DNA from: Verrucomicrobiota bacterium
Lineage (GTDB): Bacteria; Verrucomicrobiota; Kiritimatiellia; RFP12; UBA1067
NCBI GenBank assembly: GCA_023269675.1
Contig: JAHFSX010000018.1
Location: forward strand, 52,558-116,557
Direction of reading: 5' to 3'
DNA length: 64,000 nt
Part shown: piece after piece, positions 9,796 through 18,482 of the stretch
Numbering within the stretch: position 1 is the first letter of the stretch
Layout of the letters: every line of letters starts with the position of its first letter
Position numbers and translations under genes: made by a program
The notes under the pieces: model-generated
Databases searched by the model: none
Seen by the model: only the letters and a program-made list of their open reading frames with translations
What the model was told of the DNA's origin: nothing

Positions 9796-11209
9796 AAAGT
9801 TCCGGTCGTTCGCCGTCTACTTGGGCATGGGGTACCTGATCGTCTACGCCCTCTGCACCGGCGGCATCTTCTTCCTCAGCAGCCGCGTCATCACCAAGTC
9901 CGCCCGCGGCTTCGACCGCCAGGACGTGCGGGCCGAGAGCGAGGAGCTCGCGGAAATCCTCGACCAGAACAAGGACGGGAACTGGCTTGCGGAGGAGATC
10001 ACCCTCGAGCGCTACCCGCCCTCCACCATCGTCATCGTGCGCGTGCTCAGCCCCCAAGGCAAGATCGAGTACGCCATCACCAAGCCCAAAGACATCGACA
10101 TTCCGGAATGGCGCTCCAACGCCCCGCGCAGCCCGGCCGCCGCGCCTGCGGTCGGATGGGGCGAATACTACCTCAAGCCGCTCCACCGCCATATCCAGGT
10201 GCAGACCCTGCGTCTGAAAGACGGGCGCACCCTGCAGGTCGGCAAAGGCTCTTTTCTCGAGTACGACCAGAAATCCATGATGTCGCGCACCCTCTGGCTC
10301 TTCATGGGTCTGTCCACCCTGCTTTCCTTTGTCTCCGGCATCTTCATGATGTTCATCACCCTCCGCCCCATCCACCTCATCACGGAGTCCATGAGCCACA
10401 TCATCGAGACCCACGCGTTCGAGAAAGGCGCCCCGCCGGTCACCAGCGCGATCGCCGAGCTCGACACCCTCGGCAGGCTCTTCACGGTCATGACCGGCAA
10501 ATACGCCAGCCTGATCCAGGCCATGCGCGAGACCATGGACAACGTCGCCCATGATTTCCGCACCCCGCTCGCCCGCATCCGCGGCGCCTCCGAATTCGCC
10601 CTGCACGACAAGCAGCTCCCCGCCGGACTCGCCGACACCCTGGCGGACATCATCGAGGACTGCGACCGGGCCCAGCTCCAGCTCCAGAACCTGATGGACG
10701 TGCGCGAGATGGAGAGCGGCTTCGTCGAGCTCAACATCCAGCCCTTCAGCCTCACCCAGCTCATCGGCGAGATCACCGACCTCTACTCCCTGATCGCCGA
10801 GGAGAAAAAGATCACCCTCGTTGCGCGCTTGCCCGAACAGGAGATGCTGATCGAAGGCGACAAGTACCGCATCGCCCGCGCCTTGGCCAACCTCGTGGAC
10901 AACGCCCTGAAGTACACGCCCAAAGGCGGCCAAGTCACCCTCACGTTCGAGGTGCAGCCGGATTCGGTCGTCATCCGCGTGACCGACACCGGCATCGGCA
11001 TTCCGGAAGACGAGCAGGGCCTGATCTGGCAACGCCTCTTCCGCGGCAAAAAGGCGCGCGAGGCGGAGAAGGGACTGGGCCTCGGGCTGAACATCGTGCA
11101 GGTCATCATCGCGGCCCACGGCGGCACCGTGACCCTCGCGAGCGCACCCGGCCAAGGCTCCACCTTCTGCGTGACGCTCCCCAAGACGGCCAGGACCTGC
11201 AGCGGCTGA
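9773..11209 (+). CDS. HAMP-domain sensor histidine kinase
   Basis: 478 residues. Two transmembrane helices (about 17-40 and 175-200) flank a periplasmic sensor of about 130 residues with no recognised domain. HAMP-like region about 200-255. H-box VAHDFRTPLARIRG places the phosphorylated His near 262. Then N-box LVDNALKYTP, G1 DTGIGIP and G2 GLGLGLNIV. The start at 9773 is preceded by GGGGGG; an alternative ATG at 9788 would shorten it by five residues. It overlaps the regulator gene and forms a standard two-component pair. The stimulus cannot be deduced. Confidence 0.92.
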
Positions 11210-11435
11210 GCCGGCCCGCCGCGACGCATGGCGGCAGGGACGCCTCCCCGAGGCCTCCGCCGGGGCGCGCTCGGAGAGCCCGCGCCACCCGGTGGCCCGC
11301 GACCTCCGGGCGCGGCCGGAAACAGCTCCTGCCGTTTCTTAAAAAACCGTCGGGCACGAAGTTTGGACGGCCAAAAGGTCCATGTCACCCTGCGGCCGGC
11401 GAGCCGTTGGTCCACAATCTACAGCCTAAAACCTC

Positions 11436-12695
11436 TCAGCCGTAGGCGCCGAAGCCGAAGAAGCAGTGCCGTTTGGCGAAGCGGTAGGCCCAGGACGTCT
11501 CGGGCATGGGCGGCCCGGCGTGATTGTGGCAGCCGCAGACCGGCCGGCCCGCCAGCTCGGCGAAGAAGCTCCCGCGCCCGGAGCTGTCATGCGCGCCGCA
11601 GCGCGCCGCCAGCGCCGCCAGCTCGGCCGGATGATCCATCAGCACGCAGCCGCGCGTCAGCGTCGGCACCTCGGCCCGGAACGCCTTCAGGAAAGCCGAG
11701 CCTTCGATCGTCGCGGCCACATCCGCCGCGAGATCGAGGCGGGCATCCGAACACTGCAGCGGCGGACAGGGCTCCACGTCACCCAACGCGTTGATGTGGT
11801 GGCTGATTCCCGTCGCGGCGGGGCAGAGCGCGTTGCCGTCGTGGTCCCAGTACGCGTCGATGATCACCGCCGCGCGGCAGCGCCGCCGCTGCTCCAGCAG
11901 GAAGCGGCGCAGGGCCCGCACCTGCCCGTCGTCCAAGGCCTCGTCGAAGCCCGGTTCGGTGCCCGACGGACGGTAGATGTAGTACCAGACGTAATGCGCG
12001 CCGCGCGCGACCATGTCGTCGATGAACGCGGGCGTCACCACATCGGCGAAGGTCGACGCCGAGACGCTGGTGGCCACGCCCGTGATAAGCCCCTGCCGCT
12101 TGCAGCACGCCAGGGCCTCCAGCGCCGTACCGTAGGCCCGCCCGTCGCCGCGCCGCGCCGCGTACGTCGCCGCGCCGCCCTCGATGCTGATCAGGGGCGA
12201 GACGTTGCCCGCCGCCCGCAGCCGCCTCGCCAGCGCGTCGTCCAGCAGCTGCCCGTTCGTGAAGAGCTGGAAGTAGGAGCCGCGGTGCGCGTCGAAGAAA
12301 TCAGGCAGCCACGGCAGCAGCAGCGGCTCGCCGCCGAGGATGCCGAAAAACCGGCACCCCTGCGCGGAGCTCTCCGTCACGATCTTGTGGAGCAGCTCCG
12401 GCGCCATATCGACCGGCCGCGGCACCCCCGTCGCCCAGCACCCCTTGCAGGCGAGGTTGCAGCGCTGCGTGGCGCTGATGAACACGAAAGGCGGAAACAC
12501 GGTCCCGTGTTGCTTGCGGCGCTCGAAGCGGCGGATCGCCCGCAGGTTGCCGAGCCCCGCGCCGACGACAAAGTTCCACAGCAGGCGCGGCGGAGTCTCG
12601 CGCAGCATGCGCAGCGCCAGCAGGGTGCGCTGCGCAGCCGGCTTCACAGGACCCGATTTCGAATTTCCAGTTTCCAGGTTGCAGCTCCTTTTCAC
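11436..12695 (-). CDS. radical SAM protein, probably SPASM-like
   Basis: 419 residues. RCNLACKGCW supplies the CxxxCxxC cluster that binds the SAM-cleaving 4Fe-4S centre (near residue 78), followed by GGEPLLLPWLPDF and later strands of the TIM-barrel. Additional cysteines toward the C-terminus (CPPLQC, CGCHNH) suggest an auxiliary SPASM-type cluster. It overlaps the upstream ferredoxin-like gene by four bases, so the ferredoxin may be its electron donor. The substrate is unknown. First in a minus-strand group of four metabolic genes when read from the left. Confidence 0.85.
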   Translation of the reverse strand: MKRSCNLETGNSKSGPVKPAAQRTLLALRMLRETPPRLLWNFVVGAGLGNLRAIRRFERRKQHGTVFPPFVFISATQRCNLACKGCWATGVPRPVDMAPELLHKIVTESSAQGCRFFGILGGEPLLLPWLPDFFDAHRGSYFQLFTNGQLLDDALARRLRAAGNVSPLISIEGGAATYAARRGDGRAYGTALEALACCKRQGLITGVATSVSASTFADVVTPAFIDDMVARGAHYVWYYIYRPSGTEPGFDEALDDGQVRALRRFLLEQRRRCRAAVIIDAYWDHDGNALCPAATGISHHINALGDVEPCPPLQCSDARLDLAADVAATIEGSAFLKAFRAEVPTLTRGCVLMDHPAELAALAARCGAHDSSGRGSFFAELAGRPVCGCHNHAGPPMPETSWAYRFAKRHCFFGFGAYG

Positions 12696-13408
12696 ACCAC
12701 GCCGGAATAGGTGACGCGGTCTTTCTCGGCCTGTTCGAATTTGGCGGGGTCGATCAACGGCGGCCGCTTCTGCCTGCGACGCTCGGCCAGCACGCGCATG
12801 GGATCGTCGCCCAAAACCGCCGCGAGCTCATCGGCGGAACGGCGGGCCGGAACGGCGATTTCCCCGTTGAGCTCGGCCTCGTGGCAGAACGGGAAGATCA
12901 GCGCGCCCGCGGGACAGAGCCGCGCGCAGGCCGGGCATCCGGTCTTGCAGTTCAGCGGCGCCGCCACGCGCACGCGCCCGGAGGGGTCGCCTTTCCCCGT
13001 CTGCTCGTAAACCGAAAACAGGCAGTAGTCGTGACAGGTCCCGCAGCCCGTGCAGCGCGCGCGGTCGATGACCGGATACCACGGCACGCCGTACTCGCGC
13101 TTGAGCGCCTCGCGGTCGAACGGCAGCGCGACCCACTCGACGGTGCGTCCGCGCCACGGCACGCCGGCGAAATCGAGCAAGGCCTGGGCCGCGCGCGGCC
13201 GCGAACAGCCCACGACGTACGCCGCGTCCGCCGCGGCGAACAGCGCGGCCAGCGCGGGAGCCCCCGGCCTGAGCGCCTGTTCGGCCAGGTCGTCCGCCCG
13301 CGCCACCGCCTCCGGGCTGACCCGCGCGTGCGCCGCGAGAAGGGCCGCGCCGTCCGCGCACCAGCGGTCACGGGCACCGAGTGCGAGCAGAATCACTTGG
13401 ACCTTCAC
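12692..13408 (-). CDS. 4Fe-4S ferredoxin-like protein
   Basis: 238 residues starting at a GTG preceded by GGAAGGAG. The central CTGCGTCHDYC and CKTGCPACARLCP blocks (near residues 123-170) give two cysteine sets for 4Fe-4S clusters. The N-terminal 110 residues are alanine-rich and not recognised. Its last codons overlap the radical SAM gene, which implies translational coupling and a shared redox role. Confidence 0.78.
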   Translation of the reverse strand: MKVQVILLALGARDRWCADGAALLAAHARVSPEAVARADDLAEQALRPGAPALAALFAAADAAYVVGCSRPRAAQALLDFAGVPWRGRTVEWVALPFDREALKREYGVPWYPVIDRARCTGCGTCHDYCLFSVYEQTGKGDPSGRVRVAAPLNCKTGCPACARLCPAGALIFPFCHEAELNGEIAVPARRSADELAAVLGDDPMRVLAERRRQKRPPLIDPAKFEQAEKDRVTYSGVV

Positions 13409-13422
13409 GGGCGCTCCTTCCG

Positions 13423-14544
13423 CTAGCGGATTTTGACAAGGATGACAAACAGCAGCGGCGTCAGAAACGACTGGATCAGCACGAAGCGCATCAGGACCTG
13501 CGCATTGCTCCAGTGCATGTTCTTGCGGCAATGGTCGTGCAGCGGGAAACGGATGCTGTGCAGGGCCTTGACGAGCGCGAACTGACTCTCGGCCGCCTCC
13601 GCCGACAACGTGTGCGTGGGCCGCACATCAAAGCCCAGGCGGCGGAAGCCGCGCAACAGGATCAGCTTGAACAGCCCGGTGCCTCCGTTGACCAGCACGA
13701 CCGGCGAGACCACGACGATCAGAAACGGGTTGCCCGCCACCAGCACCGCCACCCCCACCAGCATGCCCAGCAGCCGCGAGCCCGCGTCCCCCATCAGCAC
13801 CCGGCTCGGCTCGGCGTTATGCCACAGGTACCCCGCCAGCGAGCCCGCCACCGTGGCGAGCAGGATCGCCCAGCGCGCGCCGTCGGGGTTGTGCGGGATC
13901 AGCAGGTAGTCGGCGATCGGCCGGTAGCCGACCACGCCGTAGAGCAGCCCGGCCAGAGCGAAGAGCGAGAGCAGGGTCAGCGATCCCGCGAGGCCGTCCA
14001 CCCCGTCCGAGCAGTTCGTGGCGTTCAGCGTGAACCAGAGCAGCATCGCCGCACAGGGAATGTAATAGTAGGCCGGCACCGTCACCGCGTGTTTCAAGAA
14101 CGGCAGCCACACCTGCGAGCCCTGGCCCATGTAGAGGAAGCCCGCGGCCGCCAAGGCCACCGCCAAGTCGAGCAGGCCCTTTTTGAGCTCGCTCCACGGC
14201 AGATTGCTGCAGTCATCCAGGTAGCCGAAGAGCATGCTGAGATACAGGCACCCCACCACGCCCGCGTCCCACGGGCTCATCGGCACGAACAGCACCAGCA
14301 CGGGAACCAGCAGCAGCGCGATCAGCAAGCCCGCGCCGGTGGGCTTGCCGACGGATTTCCGGCCGCCGTCCGCCGCGAAGATCTTGCCGCGGTCCGTCGG
14401 CAGCCGGTCCCAGAGGCGCGGCAGAAAACTCCAGACGATCAGCCCGCCGGTCAGCGTTCCCGCGGCCAGCAGCATCATGTGCGACGAGAAGAGCCGGAAA
14501 GGCCCCCAGAGCGTCGTCAGATACGGTGCGATCCAGAACAACAT
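13423..14544 (-). CDS. mraY: MraY/WecA-type phospho-sugar transferase, probable MraY
   Basis: 373 residues with about ten transmembrane segments. Family motifs: NATNCSDGVDGLAGS (Asp-rich catalytic loop), MGDAGSRLLG, and a C-terminal FPLHDHCRKNMHWSN block that corresponds to the MraY histidine loop (PxHHHxE in classical enzymes). MraY transfers phospho-MurNAc-pentapeptide to undecaprenyl phosphate, making lipid I in the inner membrane. No other cell-wall genes flank it, so it is outside a dcw cluster. ATG at 14544 was chosen over the GTG six bases upstream. WecA-like activity is the alternative, but the HDH loop favours MraY. Confidence 0.78.
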   Translation of the reverse strand: MLFWIAPYLTTLWGPFRLFSSHMMLLAAGTLTGGLIVWSFLPRLWDRLPTDRGKIFAADGGRKSVGKPTGAGLLIALLLVPVLVLFVPMSPWDAGVVGCLYLSMLFGYLDDCSNLPWSELKKGLLDLAVALAAAGFLYMGQGSQVWLPFLKHAVTVPAYYYIPCAAMLLWFTLNATNCSDGVDGLAGSLTLLSLFALAGLLYGVVGYRPIADYLLIPHNPDGARWAILLATVAGSLAGYLWHNAEPSRVLMGDAGSRLLGMLVGVAVLVAGNPFLIVVVSPVVLVNGGTGLFKLILLRGFRRLGFDVRPTHTLSAEAAESQFALVKALHSIRFPLHDHCRKNMHWSNAQVLMRFVLIQSFLTPLLFVILVKIR

Positions 14545-14564
14545 TGTCACCCCCGCTCGCGCGC

Positions 14565-15452
14565 CTACCGGATTGAATGGAGCTGGCGGGCCATGGCCGC
14601 GATGTGCGCCGGCGTGGTGCCGCAGCAGCCGCCCAAGATCGAGGCGCCCGCCGCAACCAGCCGCCCGACTTTCGCCGCCATCTCGTCCGGCGCCTCAGGG
14701 AAAACCGTCTCGCCGTTCACCAGCACGGGCATGCCCGCGTTGGGCATCGCGATGACCGGCACCTCGGGCGCCGCCGCGCGCAGGCGCGCGACGATGGCGA
14801 GCATGTGGTCCGCGCCGGTCCCGCAGTTCGCGCCGATGATATGCGCGCCCGCCGCCAACGCCTGCCGCGCGAACTGTTCGGGCGTCACGCCCATCATCGA
14901 GGCGTACCCGCCGTCCGGCTGCGGGTCGAACGTGAAGCTCGCGAGGCAGGTCAGCCCCGTGCACGCGCGCACCGCGCGCACCGCCACGCAGCACTCCTCG
15001 ATCGCCATCATGGTCTCGACGATCACCGCGTCGGCCCCGCCCTCCTCGAACGCGCGGGCCTGCTCCGCGAAGGCCTCGTAGAACGCCGCCTCGGTCTCGT
15101 CGCCGTAAGGCTCCATGAACGCGCCGGTCGGCCCCATGCTGGCCATCACGTGCTGCGTGTCGCCCGCGACCTCGCGCGCCAGCGCCGCGCCGGCGCGGTT
15201 GATGGCGGCCACCGACTCCGCCAGCCCGTAGTGTGCCAGCTTGTAGCGGTTGCCGCCGAAGGTGTTGGTCTCGACGATCGCGCTGCCCGCCGCGCGGTAC
15301 GCCTGATGGACCGAGCGCACGAGCGCCGGCTTGTCCAGGCACCAGGCTTCCGGACACTCGCCGGGCTGCAGCCCGAGCGCGTGCAGCTGCGTGCCCATCC
15401 CGCCATCGCAAATCAAAAGCTCTTGTCTGACCCGTTCCTCAAGGCGTCGCAT
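14565..15452 (-). CDS. homocysteine S-methyltransferase domain protein
   Basis: 295 residues. DGGMGTQLHALG at the N-terminus, GANCGTG near 215 and GGCCGTTPAHI near 275 match the zinc-binding Cys and Cys-Cys motifs of the homocysteine S-methyltransferase fold (betaine-homocysteine methyltransferase and the first domain of MetH). These enzymes activate homocysteine thiolate on Zn2+ for methyl transfer. Only the homocysteine module is present; no B12-binding or folate domain is attached, so it may work with separate proteins or use a different methyl donor. Confidence 0.85.
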   Translation of the reverse strand: MRRLEERVRQELLICDGGMGTQLHALGLQPGECPEAWCLDKPALVRSVHQAYRAAGSAIVETNTFGGNRYKLAHYGLAESVAAINRAGAALAREVAGDTQHVMASMGPTGAFMEPYGDETEAAFYEAFAEQARAFEEGGADAVIVETMMAIEECCVAVRAVRACTGLTCLASFTFDPQPDGGYASMMGVTPEQFARQALAAGAHIIGANCGTGADHMLAIVARLRAAAPEVPVIAMPNAGMPVLVNGETVFPEAPDEMAAKVGRLVAAGASILGGCCGTTPAHIAAMARQLHSIR

Positions 15453-15571
15453 CGCTGGTCCTCATTTCATGCAAAGGGTGTGCGGGCGGCAAACGGCGTG
15501 CCCTTAGCCGCCCATAAAAAAGATGTCGGAAGCATAGCAGAAAGCACCCGGGGGAAGAAAGCCGCATTCAA

Positions 15572-15608
15572 TAAAAAAGGGGTGCCGCACGCATGTGCGG
15601 CACCCCCC
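15572..15608 (-). terminator. intrinsic terminator of the HU gene
   Basis: On the minus strand a GC-rich stem (GGGGTGCCGCAC paired with GTGCGGCACCCC, tight loop) is followed by TTTTTTATT. It lies 25 bases beyond the HU stop codon. Confidence 0.85.
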
Positions 15609-15632
15609 GGAAAGAGAGCTCTGGTTCAACAA

Positions 15633-15932
15633 TTACTTGCTGAGCACAGCATCTTTGGCGGCTTTCGCCAGACGGAACTTGGCCACCGTCTTCGCCGGGA
15701 TCTTGATCGTCGCGCCGGTAGCGGGATTGCGGCCGGAGCGCGCCAGGCGCTTGACCTTAATCAGCTTGCCGAGTCCGGGCAGCATGATGCCCTTCGGATC
15801 TTTAGCGCCAGCGTAAGCGATGTTAAGCATCGTTTCATAGGCCGTGACAGCCTGCTTCTTGCTGATCTCCGCAGCCTCAGCGATTGCTGCCATGATTTCG
15901 CTCTTCGTCTTCGGCGTTGCCTTCTTAGCCAT
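15633..15932 (-). CDS. HU-family DNA-binding protein
   Basis: 99 residues. The GRNPATGATIKIPA block is the DNA-contacting beta arm of HU/IHF proteins, and LPGLGKLIKVKRLARS precedes it. The lysine/alanine-rich N-terminus has extra residues (MAKKATPKTK) before the usual start of the fold. A nucleoid-associated architectural protein acting in the cytoplasm. ATG at 15932 has AAGGAG upstream. A longer in-frame extension to 16040 is AT-rich leader and is not translated in my view. Confidence 0.93.
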   Translation of the reverse strand: MAKKATPKTKSEIMAAIAEAAEISKKQAVTAYETMLNIAYAGAKDPKGIMLPGLGKLIKVKRLARSGRNPATGATIKIPAKTVAKFRLAKAAKDAVLSK

Positions 15933-15979
15933 AAGTTTACTCCTTTTTTTGCGTGGGATCAAAACCCACAACGATGTAC

Positions 15980-16007
15980 AACATAATCTATTTTTCTTAA
16001 GAATCAA
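15980..16007 (-). promoter_or_regulatory. candidate sigma70-type promoter of the HU gene
   Basis: On the minus strand TTGATT (16007-16002) and TATGTT (15985-15980) are separated by 16 bases within a clearly AT-rich island, 48 bases before the HU start codon. Confidence 0.4.
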
Positions 16008-16093
16008 CACCAAAAACAAAAAACCCTGATATTTTTTCACTATTCACGCTTGCTTTGCCGCGCCAATGGCGCTTCCGCGCGGCGCGGCGGCCC

Positions 16094-16990
16094 TCAATGG
16101 CGCGGGTGAAAGCGGGTGTGGGTGCGCGTGACGTGCCCCTCGTCGACGTGGGTGTAAACCTGCGTCGTCGCGATGTCGGCATGCCCCAGCATTTCCTGAA
16201 TCGCGCGGATCTGCGCACCGTGGGCCAGCAGGTGGCTGGCGAAGCAATGGCGCAAAACGTGGGGAGAGAGCGCGCTGCCGATCTGCGCGGCCCGCGCGCG
16301 TTTGACCAGCATCACAAACACGCCCTGCCGTGTGAACGGCGTCCCCCGCTGCGTCAGGAACAGGCACGCCTCCGCCGCGTCGCCGCGCCGCGCGAAGCGC
16401 GGCCGGGCCTCCGCCAGATAGCGCCGGAACCAGCGCGCCGCCTCGTCGCCCATCGGGATCACCCGCTGCTTGTCCCCTTTGCCGACGCAGCGCACAAGGC
16501 CCTCTTCCGGCCGCACGTCGGCGACACGCAGCGCCGTGACTTCCGAGACCCGCAACCCGCAGGCGTAGAAAAGTTCCAGCATGCACCGGTCGCGCACGTC
16601 GTGGGCCGTATCGCCCGACACCGACCCGAGGAGCCGCGCGACATCCGCTTCCGACAGCGTGCGCGGCAACTGCCGGCCCTTGCCCGGCGCGTCCATGACC
16701 GCGGTGACGTCCGCAGGCACGCGCCCCTCGGCGCACAGAAAGGCGAACAGCACTTTGATGGCGATCAGACGCCGCGCCCGCGTGGACGCCGCCATCCCCT
16801 GCCGCCGCTGCTCATCCAGAAAGGCCGCGATGTGGTCCCGGCTGACCTGGTCGAAGCCTGCGAGGCCGCAGCGGGCCTGCAGGAATGCCGCGAAGATGCG
16901 CAGATCCGTCTCGTAGGCGGCGCGGGTGTTCGCGGCGAGGCCGCGCTCGTAGGCGATGTGATCGAGAAAGTGTGCGATCGGCCCGCGCAT
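16094..16990 (-). CDS. Xer-family tyrosine recombinase
   Basis: 298 residues, the length of XerC/XerD. N-terminal SAM-like domain (1-90), then catalytic residues: Arg in GLRVSE (near 150), Lys in GKGDKQR, HVLRH (His and Arg near 245), HADIA and the nucleophile Tyr in TTQVYTHV (near 278). Xer enzymes resolve chromosome dimers at dif with FtsK. It lacks any visible insertion of the kind that marks integron integrases and is 37 kb from the cassette array, so I do not call it IntI. Confidence 0.88.
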   Translation of the reverse strand: MRGPIAHFLDHIAYERGLAANTRAAYETDLRIFAAFLQARCGLAGFDQVSRDHIAAFLDEQRRQGMAASTRARRLIAIKVLFAFLCAEGRVPADVTAVMDAPGKGRQLPRTLSEADVARLLGSVSGDTAHDVRDRCMLELFYACGLRVSEVTALRVADVRPEEGLVRCVGKGDKQRVIPMGDEAARWFRRYLAEARPRFARRGDAAEACLFLTQRGTPFTRQGVFVMLVKRARAAQIGSALSPHVLRHCFASHLLAHGAQIRAIQEMLGHADIATTQVYTHVDEGHVTRTHTRFHPRH

Positions 16991-16999
16991 GGCGCCCGC

Positions 17000-17311
17000 C
17001 TATTTCGCGGCGGCGTGAATCGCCGGGATGCCGTTCGCGCCGTAGCCGGCCTCCGCGATCGCGATTTCGATATTCTTGTGCGCGACCACCATCGAGTCAT
17101 AGGTGACGGTGACGGTGTGCTCCTTCACGTCGTACACGGCCTGCTCCTTATTCACGCCGTTCAGCGGCGCCAGCGCCTTGCGGATGCGCTGCACATCCTC
17201 CTCCGCAGCCATGGCCGGAACCTTGACCGTGAACACGCGGACATCCGACACGCGGCAGCCGGACACGAGCAGAACGCCGAACAGCACAAACAGGGAAAAC
17301 AGGTGTTTCAT
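17000..17311 (-). CDS. small lipoprotein with HMA-like domain
   Basis: 103 residues. Lipobox LLVSGC gives a lipid-anchored mature start at Cys19. The rest has the beta-alpha-beta pattern of heavy-metal-associated domains (VFTVKVPAM...IRKALAPLNGV...HTVTVTYDS...IEIAIAEAGYGANG), but the metal-binding CxxC is absent. It may therefore have lost metal binding. It is transcribed with, and upstream of, the recombinase gene. Confidence 0.6.
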   Translation of the reverse strand: MKHLFSLFVLFGVLLVSGCRVSDVRVFTVKVPAMAAEEDVQRIRKALAPLNGVNKEQAVYDVKEHTVTVTYDSMVVAHKNIEIAIAEAGYGANGIPAIHAAAK

Positions 17312-17458
17312 GCGGGTTATCATAGCGAAACCGGCCAGAGTCGCGCAACGTAAACTTGCGGCGGCAACTTTTCAAAAAGGATGGGCAATAATCGGCCGGA
17401 CAGCCCGTTTAAAAGGACGTTGCGTCTAGCGGATCTAACGAACAAAAGGAGTAATGCA

Positions 17459-18052
17459 ATGAGCAGAATCTGTTTCGCCGCGATGCTGGCGATCGTCACG
17501 GCCACCTCTTCCGTCCTGGCCCAGGGCGCGACCCCGCCTGCCGCGCAGGAGTTTCCCAAGCGCGTGAACATGGGCGCCGACGCCCTCAAGCAGTTTGACA
17601 AGGACGGCGACGGCAAGCTCAGCGACACGGAGCGCGCCGCCATGCTCGAAGCCCGCAAAGCCATGGGCGAGAAGATGCGCCAGGCCCGCGAGAAGGAGTT
17701 CGACAAGAACGGCGACGGCAAACTGGACGACGCGGAAAAGGCCGCCATGCTGGAGGCCCGCAAGGCGCAGCGGGAGCAGTTCATGAAAGCCCGCGAGAAG
17801 GAGTTCGACAAGAACGGCGACGGCAAGCTGGACGACGCGGAGAGAGCCGCCATGCTGGAGCAGTTCAAGCAGCGCCACCCGGAAGCCGCCCCGAGGATGC
17901 AGGAGATGCTCAAGCGCTTCGACAAGGACGGCGACGGCAAGCTCAATGACGAGGAGCGCAAGGCCATGATGCAGGAGCGCGCCCAGCACATGCAGCAGCC
18001 CGGCGCGACCCCGCCGCCGGCCAAGGCCCCGGCCAAAGCGCCCGCGCCCTGA
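17459..18052 (+). CDS. secreted EF-hand (calcium-binding) protein
   Basis: 197 residues. Signal peptide MSRICFAAMLAIVTATSSVLA, then four EF-hand loops: FDKDGDGKLSDTE, FDKNGDGKLDDAE (twice) and FDKDGDGKLNDEE. Each supplies Asp at loop positions 1, 3 and 5 and Glu at 12, so Ca2+ binding is likely. Linkers are rich in Glu, Lys, Ala, Met and Gln, suggesting helices. A Pro/Ala tail ends the protein. ATG follows AAAGGAG. The internal repeats are near-identical at DNA level (17690-17730 versus 17790-17850), indicating recent duplication. Confidence 0.85.
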   Translation: MSRICFAAMLAIVTATSSVLAQGATPPAAQEFPKRVNMGADALKQFDKDGDGKLSDTERAAMLEARKAMGEKMRQAREKEFDKNGDGKLDDAEKAAMLEARKAQREQFMKAREKEFDKNGDGKLDDAERAAMLEQFKQRHPEAAPRMQEMLKRFDKDGDGKLNDEERKAMMQERAQHMQQPGATPPPAKAPAKAPAP

Positions 18053-18097
18053 ACGGTCTCGCCCCGCGCGGTCCGGCCCCGGACGGGCCGCCATGAA

Positions 18098-18134
18098 AAC
18101 ACGCCTGCACCCTGTGCGCAGGCGTGTTTTTTAT
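18098..18134 (+). terminator. intrinsic terminator after the EF-hand gene
   Basis: Stem AACACGCCTGC paired with GCAGGCGTGTT, loop of about nine bases, followed by TTTTTATTGT. Confidence 0.85.
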
Positions 18135-18267
18135 TGTATTCCCCCCTTGCGCGCCTACGACGTTTCTTCGTATAGTAACGACTTCATGTTCTGCCTGACG
18201 GCTCTTCGGACGCACATCCGGCTGGCGGGACACCCTCAGGCGGGACAGCCTGAACAAAGGAGGCGGC

Positions 18268-18444
18268 ATGATAGTCGGAATCCAGGATCCGTGGGTGGCG
18301 GTCGCGTATCTGCTCTCGATCGGCGGTTCGCTCGTGTGCGTGGTTTACGGCATCCTGCAGTGGAACCGGGGCGACGAGCCGGTTAAGCCGGAAGACGTCC
18401 AGTGGGCCAAGGAAGAAAAAGAGGAAATCGAAGCCGCGCTCTGA
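18268..18444 (+). CDS. symporter small accessory protein
   Basis: 58 residues. One transmembrane helix (about 10-30, VAVAYLLSIGGSLVCVVYGI) and a charged tail rich in Glu and Lys. ATG at 18268 has AAAGGAGGCGGC upstream. It is directly followed by a sodium:solute symporter gene. Short single-helix proteins of this type regularly precede SSS-family transporters and probably assemble with them. Confidence 0.8.
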   Translation: MIVGIQDPWVAVAYLLSIGGSLVCVVYGILQWNRGDEPVKPEDVQWAKEEKEEIEAAL

Positions 18445-18482
18445 CCTCGCGCGAAACGCAACCCCGCCAAGGAATCATTGAC

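Noticed and set aside
13381-15081. Long plus-strand frame antisense to MraY and the methyltransferase
   Set aside because: Arg/Gln/His-rich antisense shadow of high-GC genes with no recognisable domain.
16094-16990. Tyrosine recombinase considered as the integron integrase
   Set aside because: Length and motifs fit XerC/XerD, no IntI-type insertion is visible, and it lies 37 kb from the array with no attC near it.
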